Shown here one piece after another: positions 20,465-34,481 of a stretch of 64,000 nt of DNA. The notes beneath the pieces were generated by a model. The model searched no databases. It had not been told where the DNA came from and worked only from the letters and a program-made list of their open reading frames with translations. The translations under genes were made by a program, and so were the position numbers. This stretch comes from Hormiphora californensis (taxonomy: Eukaryota; Ctenophora; Tentaculata; Cydippida; Pleurobrachiidae): NCBI GenBank assembly GCA_020137815.1, contig CM035355.1, positions 5,458,850-5,522,849 on the forward strand, written 5' to 3'. Each line of letters starts with the position of its first letter. Position 1 is the stretch's first letter.

Positions 20465-21778
20465 ATGTCCAATACCACATGTCAAGTATGCACACGTGCC
20501 CTCAATGAACAACCAGTAACGGTAACAAAATGTGGCCACATATTTCATGGGATCTGTCTGAATCTATGGATGCAGTCGTTCTCTTCTTGTCCCCAGTGTC
20601 ACGTCATTCTAGATGGTTAGTTTTATACTGGTATCGATAAAATATATAGGTATTGCGACAGGGGTGTCCACTGTAGTGTTTCAGTGGGTATGCAGCTGCT
20701 CGAGACAGTCTGAGCAAGACTACTCACAGTCGTAAGATGTTCAAATTCTATTTTTTAGTAAGCACAGTTGGTTGTCCATCTCCCACTATTTACAAACCCT
20801 CTACCCAGGTATAATGAAGAACGAATACCCCTCATCTCCCTCCTCCTTCACCCGGGCACGGTCTGAGAGAAGGGAGCGACCTCCAATGGACCCACGCAGC
20901 TACACCTCCACCCCTCCTCCACGCACCTACACCTCCACCCCTCCTCCCACTGCCTACCACCCGCCACCCTACCTACAGTCCCGGCCCACTGACCTGTCGC
21001 TCAACAACCCCAACTTGTTGGGTCTGGCTCTGGGCCAATTCCTGGGTTCTGCAGGATCTACTCCTTCTTCCTCAACACCCTCCACTCCTGACCCCAGGCT
21101 TCATGAGATGGAGTGCGAGATATCGAAACTACGACTTGATCTGAAGTAAGTGGTAGGAATTAGTGGTGATTAGGAATCAGGATTTATAATTCTTGTCTGT
21201 GTATTAAAGTTAGGGTAAATTCTCTGGGGATTTAGGAATATATATGTGGGCAATTAAGGATGAGTTTCGGGTAAAATAAAGATCTCTTTGGCCTAGCTTT
21301 CTCTGATCTCACTCAACAAAGACTGAGTGACCTGTCACGCCCCCCCACCACTCAACAAAGGCTGAGTGACCTGTCACGCCCCTCCCACTAGGTATGAGAG
21401 GAGAGCTAGAAAGAAAGTAGAGTTAGAATTACAGGAGGAGAAAGAGGATAGGAGAGGTTGGGAACACGAGAGACAGTGTTTACTGCAGGTTTGTCCCATT
21501 TTAGCAGCTTTGTGTTTTTTCATTCTTCACAACCAAAACCCCCCGAAAAACCATCTCACCACTATTATTATTCCTAACCGAACTTTCGGTCGGGGCACGT
21601 GAGAAGGTCAAAAAAGGCAAACAAATATATTATCTTTTCCCAGATAAAGAAGATAAAGCCACCTCCAAAGGATCCCAAACAAAAAGCACCCAAGACTCCG
21701 TCGGACATGCCCAGATCACGAAGTGTATGTACCCTTCTGGGGAAAAGGAGATCTTCCAAAAGTGTGAATGAATGGTAG
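20465..21778 (+). CDS. RING-H2 finger protein with Pro-rich linker and coiled coil
   Basis: Predicted 239-residue protein from four exons: 20465-20615, 20809-21145, 21392-21488 and 21644-21778, joined in phase. The first 45 residues form a RING-H2: Cys6, Cys9, Cys23, His25, His28, Cys31, Cys42 and Cys45 (C-x2-C-x13-C-x-H-x2-H-x2-C-x10-C-x2-C). This fold binds two zinc ions and usually recruits E2 enzymes, so an E3 ubiquitin ligase role is likely. A Ser/Thr/Pro-rich middle with repeated YTSTPPP follows, then a charged helical stretch (MECEISKLRLDLK..., RARKKVELELQEEKEDRRG) probably forming a coiled coil, and a basic end. The RING plus coiled coil resembles TRAIP, but I would not assign that name. 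A likely 5' UTR acceptor lies at 20451. Confidence 0.75.
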
Positions 21779-22036
21779 AAAAACAATGTTTAGCAATTCT
21801 TTTAGTTCATTTACCTCACATATTTTTTGCTGTGCTTCTTTTGAATTAGGCAATTATTGTTGATATTCTTTTTTCCTCTGGATTAGGACTCTGCAGGGTA
21901 TCTGAATATCTTCCTTAGTTTTCTGAGAAATAGCTGAAATTGGCTCTTTTTTGTTGTTGTTATTTCTGTAAAGTATGAAAGTGTGTTATTTCTTCTGTAA
22001 TATTATAGTAAATCATTGTAAGGCGAGAGCGTGTTA
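21779..22036. other. 3' flank of the RING gene
   Basis: AT-rich sequence without an open frame of interest; probably 3' UTR and intergenic DNA. Confidence 0.5.
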
Positions 22037-22145
22037 CAGGAACCGACCGAATCAGGAAATACTGGTCCCTGATTGGCTGATAACCAGTCACGTGACCTAA
22101 ATAACGAGTTCTGATTGGTTGTTTACTTGTGTCGGTCGGTTCCTG
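22037..22145. mobile_element. 109-base CAGGAACCGACCGA MITE (copy 3)
   Basis: In the opposite orientation to copies 1 and 2. It runs from CAGGAACCGACCGA to TCGGTCGGTTCCTG with perfect 14-base inverted ends. Flanks GCGTGTTA and GCATGTTC agree at 6 of 8 positions, weakly suggesting an 8-base target duplication. Confidence 0.85.
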
Positions 22146-22578
22146 GCATGTTCTATTAACACACTTTCGCCTAATTGTAGAAACAGCTAATTAAGTGGTA
22201 GCTAAATGATTATCGTATTACAATAATAACATGTCGAGAATATATTTCAATGTCTTTTAACCGCTCCGATAAATATTTAAATTGCTCACACTTATATATA
22301 ATAACATTTATTATGGTTAAAGTTAAAGTAAAATAAAGATTTTGTGCATTTTGTCAGAGATAGAGATCCAGTGTGACAGTATCTGTGTGTAATTTACATA
22401 AGAAGTTAAATACTAGTGTCAGGTTTATCGTTAATGGTTCCCGTTCATGAGACGAGCCGCTCCTTCATTCTGTTCGACGTACTTCTGTAGTGGGTAGGGA
22501 GGGACAATAATCAGAATACTGTAGTGGGTATTATTATAGGGAGGGACAATGTTCAGAAGAATAGGATGAGTAATATGC

Positions 22579-22661
22579 TGTCAGGCCAATGCTCTGACCA
22601 CTGTTCTCAAGCTATTATTTGAGAGAAATGAGAATCGGGTCAGGTCAATGCTCTGACAGAT
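22579..22661. mobile_element. Paired CTGTCAGGCCAATGCTCTGAC micro-elements
   Basis: Two copies of the 22-base dispersed motif bracket about 40 bases that contain TTCTCAAGC...TTTGAGAGAA, itself a short hairpin. It may be the full-length form of this micro-MITE. A similar bracket at 51858-51911 has GAGAACTGTGG inside. Confidence 0.6.
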
Positions 22662-22738
22662 AATATGGGATTTAGAGATCTATCGAGTTATGTACAACAA
22701 AATATTATGTTGAATTTGGCTTAGGAAAAAAGGGGAAT

Positions 22739-24701
<1,963 letters not shown>

Positions 24702-25107
24702 ACACAGGGGGAGGGAAACGGGTTATCAACATTTGAACACGTCACACTACCACATCATGTGTGATAATTTAGAGGGGCAGAAGTAAAACTCAAAAGTTCG
24801 AAAAAGGGTGTATTTTTGAAGATAAAACAAACTGTACAAAATCAAATTTACCAACATGAACAAGAACACAAGATTAAAAAATCGATAAAATATTAGCGGT
24901 GTTTTTGGTTTCTTTTAATAAAACAGTTCAACCCAGAACAAACACAAATGTTACTTTTTACAACCTTGGCCACCAAACATATTCAGAGCTATCAGCTCCC
25001 CCAATCCAAACACGAGTAAAAAGTCCTGTTGTCTCTTGCATTGCTCAATCCTGTCTCAACTCTCACCGCGATTTGAACAAGATAAAGTTCTCGGTGATCT
25101 TTCTCCC

Positions 25108-25649
25108 TTATCCCAAGAATGCAGGATTACTAGGAGCAGTTGCAAAGATATTCCCCACATTTACCACCTCATCATATGAAGGTGGGGCAGCTGTCCGGTA
25201 CGCTAAATCAGGTGGGGGCAGCAGGGGCTCTATCTCTGTAGCACGGGGTGGGGCGTGCATGTGGGCCGCCTGGTTCTGAGCAACAACCATATTACTTGAT
25301 CTCACCTCTTCATACCCCTCTCTCCTCCTCCTTCCCTCCGCACACCACACCCCAATACTCCATGTCATAACGGATAGGAACAAGAATATAACGAGGCCGG
25401 TTATAGCCCAAAACCAGATGGCACCCCGGCAATCACACCACGCCAGCCCATCATCATCGTGCTGACAGTAGCAGCGGAAGAAGTCAGAATGATGGCAGGG
25501 GATACTCGTCTTGTTACCAAAATCCCCGGGGAAACAAAACGGTCGCCGTCCCTCCCAAATACAGGAATTATCAGATTGGTCGCATGGGATTGTCAGAGGG
25601 CTGGTGTCCGAGTGGCATACAGTATCGTAGCAAAGCATAGCCATGATAG
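25108..25649 (-). CDS. Cys-rich one-pass membrane protein with PPxY motif (3' exon)
   Basis: The exon encodes about 178 residues. The extracellular part has about a dozen cysteines (CYDTVCHSD, CDQSDNSCIW, CHHSDFFRCYCQ, CDC), then a membrane segment WFWAITGLVIFLFLSVMTW, a basic stop-transfer run GRRRRE, and a tail with the acidic dileucine EIEPLL and APPSYDEV. PPSY binds WW domains of NEDD4-family ubiquitin ligases, and [D/E]xxxLL is an endosome/lysosome sorting signal. The plain ATG at 25644 gives no signal peptide. An acceptor CACTAG is present just before 25649, so an upstream exon probably supplies it. A second gene of the same design lies at 52419-53057. Function unknown. Confidence 0.7.
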
Positions 25650-26323
25650 CTAGTGAAAGAAAGGGGGTTGGAGATAAAGAATATTGTCAGGTGTCAGGTG
25701 TCATGTGACGTAATAGCAAAAAACACGATTTACAATCAATACCAGTGCCACTTCAAAATTAGCCGCTGGTTATTATTATGAACATCAAAACAGGGATCTT
25801 AATCAGTTGCCAAAATGCCCCGGAAGGCGTAAAATCGGCGAAGTAGGAGAGAACACTAGCACTAGGTATGTACCAAAAATTTGCGCCATTTTTAAGTGGA
25901 TGACACATTCTTAGCGTGTACCACGCCAGTGTCATTTTGATGAGAAATTGACTTAACCATTAGTTAACGATTATAGCGATCGGTATAAAAGCTGTACTGT
26001 GTCTCATGTACGTGGGTGGTCACGGACACCCATACTGAAAACACGGAGAAGAAAATACAAAAAAACGGGAAACCTGATGAGAAGGGGGCTCACCAATGCT
26101 TAAAATTTCATAATTGTACAGCCTTTGGGTCCTGCTTAAAGAGCTCCGGCCCTACACAACCACCGACGGCCGGAGCGGTGTCCCTGGACCCCGCTTGCCA
26201 GAGGCCCAGTGCCGTCCCTGCATGGCAATCTCTTATGCGTGTGGTTTATCCTGTTCTTTCATGCTGTAGGTCGTCTCACACCTGACTCCTCGAGGCCTTG
26301 TAACCTTTTTTACGGGTCGCTAT
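25650..26323. other. Intergenic, no recognised gene
   Basis: A plus frame at 26016-26285 is open for 89 codons but shows no domain. Upstream exon(s) and promoter of the minus-strand membrane protein should lie here, but I could not identify a signal-peptide exon. Confidence 0.4.
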
Positions 26324-26693
26324 AAGGAACCATAATAAAGTTCAAGAGCCTCCAAGAGCGCACCACAATCAAGAGAGACCAAAAAATACTGCGACGGCAA
26401 AAAAACCTGTATAATGGCGCGCGGATTTCACTAAAAATCTCATTTGAAACATCAAATTGACCCTTTTCCTTGAATTTTTTCTTTTTCTCTCCGTGATTCA
26501 AAGTAAAAATGCGGACGCGTCCGCATCGTCCGCATGGCAGAGCCGCCCCTGGCGTACCACATCTGGATAGGGAGCTCTCTTGGATGAGGTGCGCTCTTGA
26601 TTTCGTCTCTCTTGATTGTGGTGTGCTCTTGATTTTGGTCTCTCTTGATTGTGGTGCGCTCTTGGAGGCTCTTGAACTTTATTATGGTTCCTT
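26324..26693. mobile_element. AAGGAACCATAATAAAG foldback element (copy 1)
   Basis: Ends AAGGAACCATAATAAAGTTC and its reverse complement, both followed by subterminal units of the type TCCAAGAGCGCACCAC. The interior differs from copy 2. It lies 9 bases from copy 2. Confidence 0.75.
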
Positions 26694-26702
26694 ATTAAAT
26701 AT

Positions 26703-27086
26703 AAGGAACCATAATAAAGTTCAAGAGCCTCCAAGAGCACCCAAGAGCGCACCCGATCGAAGAGAGACCACACCTGAGAGCGCACCACACCCAAAAGAGA
26801 TCACATCCAAGAGCGCACCACCTCCAGAAGACACCACTTCGAGAGCGCACCACATCAAAGAGAGCTCCCCATCCAGAAGATACCACGCGCAGGGGACACC
26901 ACGCGCAGAAGAGACCAGCGCGGCGTTGTATTTGCGCGTGCGGTCTCTTCTGCGCGTGGTGTCCCCTGCGCGCGGTATCTTCTGGATGGGGAGCTCTCTT
27001 TGATGTGGTGCGCTCTGGGAGTGGTGTCTTTTGGAGGTGGTACGCTCTTGGATGGGGTGCGCTCTTGAACTTTATTATGGTTCCTT
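26703..27086. mobile_element. AAGGAACCATAATAAAG foldback element (copy 2)
   Basis: A nearly perfect palindrome of 384 bases. Arms are built from 30-base units (CCAAGAGCGCACCACCTCCAGAAGACACCAC type) meeting around CGCGCGGCGTTG near 26930. A further copy is at 56167-56500 and a half copy at about 57049-58067. Confidence 0.8.
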
Positions 27087-27658
27087 ATTAAAGTTAAAAA
27101 AGTAAAAACTTGAAACAAAAAAGTTTAAGAATCTGAAAAAAATGAAACGAAATCTGCTGAATTTCTGAGCCGCGCAAGCTTCATAGTTCACGCTGCGCGG
27201 CACGTTTTTGCAGCGTATTCTAGATTTATTCGCGGCGAATGGCGATTTACTGATTTGCGATTAAGGGTACCCTAGCCATCACAGTACTGCAGTATACAGT
27301 GTACATTCTACACTCAAGCACTGTAAATGAGTGTAGAACCGTAGAAACATTTCAATGTCAAACTCAAAATGAAATGTGTATTTCGATGGATGAAATCAAT
27401 AGTAGAAATATACAAAATAAAATGACCAATAAACACATCACATATATTATTATTCATTGTCAGCAGAGAGAATCAGACATCAGTATGACACTAGGGAGTA
27501 GGGAGAGGAAGAAAGAGTCCAAGCTCCAAACATTGTTCCTGTTCATACAACTCTCCATACATCTTGATCTACTGTTACACTCACTGGCTCACAAACTCTT
27601 TTGATTCATATATCCTGAACTTTCTCTTGACATAATCAGCAACAATAAATTGTTTTTC
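27087..27658. other. Intergenic, no recognised gene
   Basis: AT-rich. The right part is the 3' flank of the minus-strand TRPC gene. A plus frame at 27299-27604 has no domain. Confidence 0.45.
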
Positions 27659-30600
27659 TCACTTCTCTTTATTCTTTATATCCCTCAGACCACCCTCCCG
27701 TAGAGCGTCCAGTGCTCGGTCCCCCTTGGGTAGACTAGGTTTAGGTGGGTCACCTGTTTTCCGATCGGATAGCATGTTATTGTACTGCTCGATCAGCCCT
27801 CCAACTTTCTTTCCAACTGCGATGTTTTTACCTACGTAGTACCTAGGGAGAGAGGGGAGGGGTGTTGGGGGTGAATCGAGTGGGACAGTTACTGAAAGGG
27901 CTGATTTTGGGAGAGAGAGAAAGAGTTTACAATCGGAGATAATATCAGTGTCTATAATAACTGCAGTGTTGAGGTGCTGTGAGTCTGTCTGGCGGCGTCA
28001 GACCCCTATTTGATTCTCAGATGGGGTCTGCGGCGCCAGACAGCTGTGAGTGGAGAAAAAATTCAGCAAGGTTCCAGCACATGCATGTATGCTGAATTGT
28101 GATACAAGACTGAGTCTAGCTCAGGTCAACTAAATCAAAAGGATATTGGAGCTTTTTAGGGCGTGATATGGCCATGGGTCATCCTTGCCTTGCTCGACCC
28201 TGTTTGGATTTGAACAAAACAAGGATATCATGCAGCAATCATTTTCAGCGAACAATTTGGGGGCACATGCAGTTCAAATAATTTTTAGCCAAGTGAGAGA
28301 TTGATCAGATATCATGCAATATGTGACAGAGAGATGGTGCAGCTCTTGCTTACTGTGCTACCACATAGCGCCACGTGCAGGGGTCGTGCTAGCAAAAGCT
28401 CTTTTTATGATTTCTGCGTTTTATCGTCGACGCCGAGAAGTTAATGACTCCTACGACTCCCTCTTTTCCGGCGTAGTATCTGATTCGTGTGTGTTAGGTA
28501 CGTGCTAGATATATATTAGGGGTGATATAAGCTGTAATTGTTAGCGGGGTATAGCCAGTCTCCCATCATGCTGCGCAGCTAATCTGTCTGGCGGAGCGCC
28601 GACCCGATTTCAAATAAAAACGCCAAAACGCCAGACAGTGCAGCTAGTAATCAGTAGACTTGCTCTCAATTAACCTCTTCCGAAGATCCTTGATAAGTTT
28701 CTCTCTGTATTGGTCACCCTGATGTTTCTCTCCCAGCAAGGGCCCCGTGGAACACCTGCAGAGGGAAACAAGGCTGTCAATACGAGGTGGGAAACAAAGA
28801 CGTAACATGTTTCCATGGGTAAATAGAAGCTGGGAAACAACAATATGACGTCATATCACGATACTGGCAAAAGTAGACATTGGGTGGGGGTTAGGGGATA
28901 ACGTACCCTTCTAATTCGTCTCTATAATCTATTCATTACCTGAATATTTTGGTGAACAGTATAACCAGAGCGTGACATATCAGATTAAAGGGTGACGGAT
29001 AACTGTGCCCACCCTCGTACCCCCTGTACATGAGGGCCCGGGCAAACTTCCATTCAACATCAGACTGGTGCTGGATCCGTTCAAATGTGGTTGTTAACAT
29101 TGCAATCAACATGTTGAGGAGAAGAATCGCAGATAACATTAGATAACCTGGGGGAGGATCGCAGATAACATTAGATAACCTGGGGGAGGATCGCAGATAA
29201 CATTAGATAACCTGGGGGAGGATAGCAGATAACATTAGATAACCTGGGGGAGGATCGCAGATAACATTAGATAACCTGGGGGAGGATCGCAGATAACATT
29301 AGATAACCTGGGGGAGGATCGCAGATAACATTAGATAACCTGGGGGAGGATCGCAGATAACATTAGATAACCTGGGGGAGGATCGCAGATAACATTAGAT
29401 AACCTGGGGGAGGATCGCAGATAACATTAGATAACCTGGGGGAGGATCGCAGATAACATTAGATAACCTGGGGGAGGATCGCAGATAACATTAGATAACC
29501 TGGGGGAGGATCGCAGATAACATTAGATAACCTGGGGGAGGATCGCAGATAACATTAGATAACCTGGGGGAGGATCGCAGATAACATTAGATAACCTGGG
29601 GATGGGGATAACTTGGGGGTGGGGTAAAGTTAAATTGGGGAACCTGGTAGACAGTCGATCTGATGATATTCTGGGGGGAAATTCTTAAGAGGATTCTGAC
29701 TTTCTACTTACTTCCAAGAAGAAAATAGATGACAACATAAACACCCGTCTGTTGAACCTCCCTTTCTCCCCTCAACTCGTCGATAAAGTCAATAAACCCA
29801 AACAGCGACCAAAGCAGAGTCATGGCCGTTTGTTCCAAGTTCTTAAACTCTTTGGGAATATCAAGACCTGCAACACCCTGAGTTTCCGGATAAAACCGAT
29901 ATATTTGGCTCATTGTAACGGTGATACAGATAGAGAAGGAGAGAACGAAACCACTTAGCAGCACCAAGATCTGACAGAGATCTTCAATCATAGATTTCAT
30001 CGCCAGCTGGAGGGGTCCGAGGACGTTGTGGGAGTCAGTGAGCGAGATGAACTTTATCGTCTGGAGGTAGCCTAGGAAACCGTAAAACATCCAAGCAACT
30101 CCAACATAATTCTCTATTTTACCGTACAGATCCACTTCAGAAGTATCGAGATTTAGTTTCCAGAAAATATCCTTATCCAGTGTCATGGTCCTGTTACAGT
30201 TCATTTCCACGAGGTTATCAGGTAATCCACATGCCAGATGAATGGTGTACACACGTATACCAGCCGCCACGCACATCAGTGAGATAATCAGCATATCCAG
30301 GACGTTCCAAAAGTGTGTTGCATAGTTTTTCCAGCCCAGTTTCCGGAGTTGGATCACCTCTGTATAGATCTGGCCAAGGATGCAAGACCACAGAATATAC
30401 TCATACCCCATATCAAACTGTAACGCTTGGAGTGGCAAACACTCCGCTAAGCAGACCTTTAGTAGCAAACAGAAACAAATACAGAAACTGATTGTATCTG
30501 CAATGAGACACAACACCGGGGTTCCCATAAAATCGATATATTCCCCGAGATCAGAGTATTTCAGTTTCCTGGTTCTGCTATCCTGTTTGATGTAACGGAA

Positions 30601-32873
30601 GAAGTAGATGGGGAAGATAATGACAGAGAACCACCAGTAGAGGAAGAGAAGGAATCGGTCCCATAGAGATTTGTTCATGAACTTTCCAAAGTTTTGTTCT
30701 TTAAGGAGAGACTGGACGAAGGGGTGTGCAACAAACTCTTTCTTGCTGAGGGAAGGTGAGGACTTATTAGTAATAGGACAAATTAATTTTGTGAACTGGG
30801 AGCTAACTCAACTAATTGGATACCTAGGTCCCGCATAACATATTAGGATATTGTATCACTACAAACTGAATAAGTTATTGATGGCCCTATTCTAGATGCA
30901 AACCAAGCTAAAATACTCACGAGTTGTTGATAGCCTTGTCAATGACTTTCATCTCTTTTGACAGCAGTCTCCTTGCTTCCCACAAGTTCTCACACTGATC
31001 CAGGAAACTGTAGGCAAAGGATTCACACTGAAAATATAGATTGAAATAGTTGTTAGAAAGGTAGTAAAAAGAGAGGCCTGAATTAGAGATTTCGAGATAG
31101 GGGGTCATCGTTAGTTATCGATCAGGTATACTAGGAGTTAGGACTATCCACTGCCCCTACCCCTTGTTACAAGAAGATAAGAACTCGGCTTAGAACATTT
31201 AATCCCCTTGTTTACCTCAAGTGCTAGTGCGGTATAGATGTCCCTGTATTCCTCTCTCCGTTTAGCAAGAAGGTACAACTTATTGCTAACACTGAATGCA
31301 GTTAGAATCGGTTCCTTAGTGGCAGCGAGAATGGGAGGAGATACCAACATCTTGACACCAGTCAGGGAGAAAGCTTTCTCGTCGTTAATCCAGTTGTTAC
31401 CGATTTGGGGGTTGCAGATACAACTTAGCGCGGTCTGAAGAAAGGGGTGTTACTGGGTTTTGTAAAATATTCTAAACGGAGTTGTTCCTAATATCCACAA
31501 CTCTACACAACTTTGTGAAAACTAAAGGACTAAAGGACTTGTCACCCAGGAATGTAGTTACATTTAACTGTACCCACCTGGATGTCAGCTCCATTTTCCA
31601 CCAGATACCCAACCATTGCCTTATTTTGGGCCTTGGCAGCCCGACTTAGGGCGGTCTCTTTCTGGAAGTTTTTAGATATCGCATTTACATCTGCATCCCT
31701 GTCTATCAGATATTTAACGAGGTCGTTATTCTCATTTTCCACCGCCTCCATCAGAGCTGAAATGGAGAGATTTGAGGATTATAAGAATGTACTTCCCTTC
31801 CATTCTAACACCTTGGTAAAATGTCAACAACGGGTAACATCGACCACCACATTTCCAACGTTGGCGCTTACCAGCGCTGTGTGTGCGCGCAGGAACACGA
31901 TGATTGGTTTCGTTCCAATTAGGTTCCTGCGCGTCACGTGGTTTTACATGGGATCAATTGGAGTGCGACCGGTGCGACACAGTCACAATACTGTTGGGTC
32001 ACTACCTATCAAAAGTGCCCTCACCTTTCTAATCCTGATTCTGGGATATCTCCCCAGACAGATCTATTATTGATCATGTCAGATTGGAATGTCACATTGA
32101 ATGGAATGTACCTCAAGGCAAGCTATGAAGCCATATTTAGATTCATGGGCGGATAAATTACCGAGATAGCTATTAATAATCATGATATATGATATGCCAT
32201 TCTTTCTCTCTGACTACATAAAGTGTGAGACAGTAATTACTGTAGCATCTCGGTAAGTAACACTTCGAAGTTACGCACACGAACTCCACCTGTCACACCC
32301 AACAACATTATAACTTTGATGAGGTCTCGTACTGAGACGAATGAAGCAGGCGAGATGGCCCAGAAACCGGCAAGTTAGTTCATAAATAAATAACGTATTA
32401 CCTAGGTAAAACTTGGTTATTGGTTAAAGTTAACCACGTACCTGTTCTGCCATAAGAGTTGGCAAAATTAACAACATCTGGGTGGTTATCCAGAACGGTC
32501 CTGAGTTGTTCCATGTTCCCATCTCGAGCGTGAGAGAGGAACTTCTCTCCTATTGATGCTGCAGTACCACTGTTACCCGCCTGAGAGAGAGGGAGGGAGG
32601 GGGTGTTGCTGAGGGTTATTGGAGGGGGGATTCTTTAGTTAGACTCGTGCTTTGTGCTATTAGAACATGGAAAATCAATTCAGGCAACAACAAGTATGTA
32701 CACGTGTGACCAGACCCTGATTCATGTATCATGGTTCATCTCATTAATGAGATAATGAATGAACAAAATAATAAAATCCCAGTACAAATAAACTACATCT
32801 ATAAAAAGCATTTCATTACATCGTTTCCGTTTCGATTTGAACCGATCACAGATAGCACTGACTTAGCCTTCAT
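27659..32873 (-). CDS. TRPC-type cation channel with ankyrin repeats
   Basis: Minus-strand exons joining in phase: 32580-32442, 31756-31578, 31434-31216, 31027-30921, 30745-29712, 29147-28940, 28755-28675 and 27842-27659. A possible first exon at 32873-32820 (18 codons, donor GTAATG) fits the phase but is inferred. The protein would be about 734 residues. The N-terminus has ankyrin repeats (NSYGRTALMEAVENENNDLV, LVENGADIQ), then a TRPC pre-membrane region (EPILTAFSVSNKLYLLAKR). Six membrane segments follow, in the 30745-29712 exon and the next one. The pore region is AMTLLWSLFGFID and the S6 is YLMLSAILLLNMLIAML. After S6 comes DVEWKFARALMY and PSPFNLI, matching the TRPC family (EWKFAR, P-P-FN). 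The end contains KLIKDLRKRYYVGKN. Without splicing at 28675 the exon would stop at 28644, a possible short isoform. Such channels act downstream of phospholipase C. Confidence 0.88.
27988..28047. mobile_element. CTGTCTGGCGGCG micro-MITE (copy 1)
   Basis: About 60 bases with ends CTGTCTGGCGGCGTCAGACCCC and GGGGTCTGCGGCGCCAGACAG. It lies in the last TRPC intron. Relatives are at 28587-28641, 55918-55990, 56086-56150 and 58100. Confidence 0.7.
28587..28641. mobile_element. CTGTCTGGCGGAG micro-MITE (copy 2)
   Basis: Ends CTGTCTGGCGGAGCG and CGCCAGACAG, with ATTTCAAAT-rich centre. Adjacent to the penultimate TRPC exon. Confidence 0.65.
29129..29608 (-). repeat. 15 x 32-base tandem repeat of the TRPC exon 6 acceptor
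   Basis: Unit (plus strand) GCAGATAACATTAGATAACC then TGGGGGAGGATC; 32-base period, 15 units, nearly identical. Read on the gene strand each unit is CCCCCAG followed by GTTATCTAATGTTATCTGCGATCCT. That is the acceptor plus the first codons of the exon at 29147-28940. The exon's own copy is the leftmost and differs slightly. Confidence 0.95.
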
Positions 32874-32880
32874 CTTCTCA

Positions 32881-33532
32881 CAATTCAACAAACAAACAAT
32901 AAATGTCTACAGCCGTCACCGTAAAACAAAAACTAATGCCCAGCCTAGCTGTGTGTGTGCTGCTTCAGGCGTGCCTAGTATTGCAAGGTTGGAAATTGAA
33001 TGTAATTGCTGCTACACAGACACTGCGAGTTCTGGAAGGGTGTTTGGGAAAACCAGGAACAACCAATTTCCATATACAGACAGACAGATAGACAGACAAA
33101 CTCGAGATACGGATAAAACGTGACGGACAAACTCGTGATAAGATGAAATATGTGAAGCACTGCAATTTGTTAATTCCAATATATTGATTTCTGCTTGTGA
33201 CTTTAGCTCATTAAAAACCCAAAGATGTATCTGCTAGCTTGTTGCAAGACTCACAGCTAAGCCTAGTGGGCGTGTCTCAGTATCCTGAGAGATGATTCCC
33301 AACCGTCGGAAGGATGTCACAGAGCTCAACATGATCCGGATTTTACTCCACGCCCCAGTGGGCGGGGACAATCTGTTTCTGGAGTTGTTCATATCTCTGC
33401 AGCAACCCTCCCTCACACGAGAGAGAGAGGAAACTAAGCCTAGCAAGAACGGATCTAGAGAAGTGATGTGCAACAAATTAGTAATTGAATTGCACGTTCA
33501 AAAGACAAGTCACACTAAGTAGGTTTTGTTCT
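32881..33532. other. Intergenic, one weak open frame
   Basis: A plus frame at 33292-33522 (NMIRILLHAPVGGDNLFLEL) has a helical look reminiscent of death-fold domains, but it has no upstream in-frame start or clear splice sites. I see no supported gene. Confidence 0.3.
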
Positions 33533-34481
33533 GTAGTAGAGTCGATAAGAACACTCACCTCCTCCGATTTCAGTGAAACTTCTCACATGCTAACATATGA
33601 TAATGGAGGTACAAATACCGCTTATTTTAGGTCCGAAAAACTTTTGGTTCGTTAATTATCGCTAATTGAAAAACGCCAAAAATGGGCTAAAATGGCCCTT
33701 AAGGTGGATTTGAAATTTTGGAGTTGGAACTCCAGACTTCGTACAGGTGTCCGCTAGGATGCCAATATGCACCACAGGCGGGCTCAGGCCTAAATTCGTC
33801 CGAATTTTTGCGTAAGGCCGGATGGCGTGAATTTTGGTCACGTGATTTGGGCAAAAAATCAGTTTTTTGCTATTTGTGCCTTTCCTGCACGCCGGAGATG
33901 AAAAATAAGGCCATTTCCTCTCATTTATTTTTCTTTCTGCATCGATTAAGCAGGCTGTGAACCTCCCTTACTTCAACGGTTCAGAAGTTAGAGTTTTGCA
34001 AAAAAAGAGCGGGAGACTAGATGGCGTCAATTTTGTAAGGCGATTTGTGTCTTTCCTGTGCGTCTGGGATGAAAAATGATGTCAAAACGTGTCATTTTCA
34101 TCATATTCTGCATCGATTAAGCAGGTTATAAACATCCCTTACTTGAGCGGTTCAGAAGTTAGCCGAGGTCACGTGACCAAGATTTACGCCATCCGGTCTT
34201 ACGCAAAAATTCGGACGAATTTAGGCCTGAGCCCGCCTGTGGTGCATATTGGCATCCTAGCGGACACCTGTACGAAGTCTGGAGTTCCAACTCCAAAATT
34301 TCAAATCCACCTTAAGGGCCATTTTAGCCCATTTTTGGCGTTTTTCAATTAGCGATAATTAACGAACCAAAAACTTTTTGGACCTAAAATAAGCGGTATT
34401 TGTACCTCCATTATCATATTTTAGCATGTGAGAAGTTTTACTGAAATCGGAGGAGGTGAGTGTTCTTATCGACTCTACTAC
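33533..34481. mobile_element. 949-base palindromic foldback element
   Basis: GTAGTAGAGTCGATAAGAAC at 33533 returns inverted, ending at 34481. The arms match over at least 300 bases (for example TTTGGAGTTGGAACTCCAGA). The middle holds two diverged copies of a CATCGATTAAGCAGG...GAACCTCCCTTACTT segment. No coding frame and no clear target duplication. Confidence 0.8.

Noticed and set aside
26509-27003. 164-codon frame with SAPPPEDTTSRAHH-type repeats
   Set aside because: It is a translation of the 30-base units of the AAGGAACC foldback elements, and also occurs in their other copies.
29129-29608. CRISPR-like array of 15 direct repeats
   Set aside because: The 32-base units abut with no spacers, and they match the acceptor and start of a TRPC exon in an intron-rich animal locus.
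33292-33522. Possible death-fold (CARD-like) exon
   Set aside because: The helical pattern is suggestive, but there is an in-frame stop just upstream, no good acceptor, and no other exon of such a gene.
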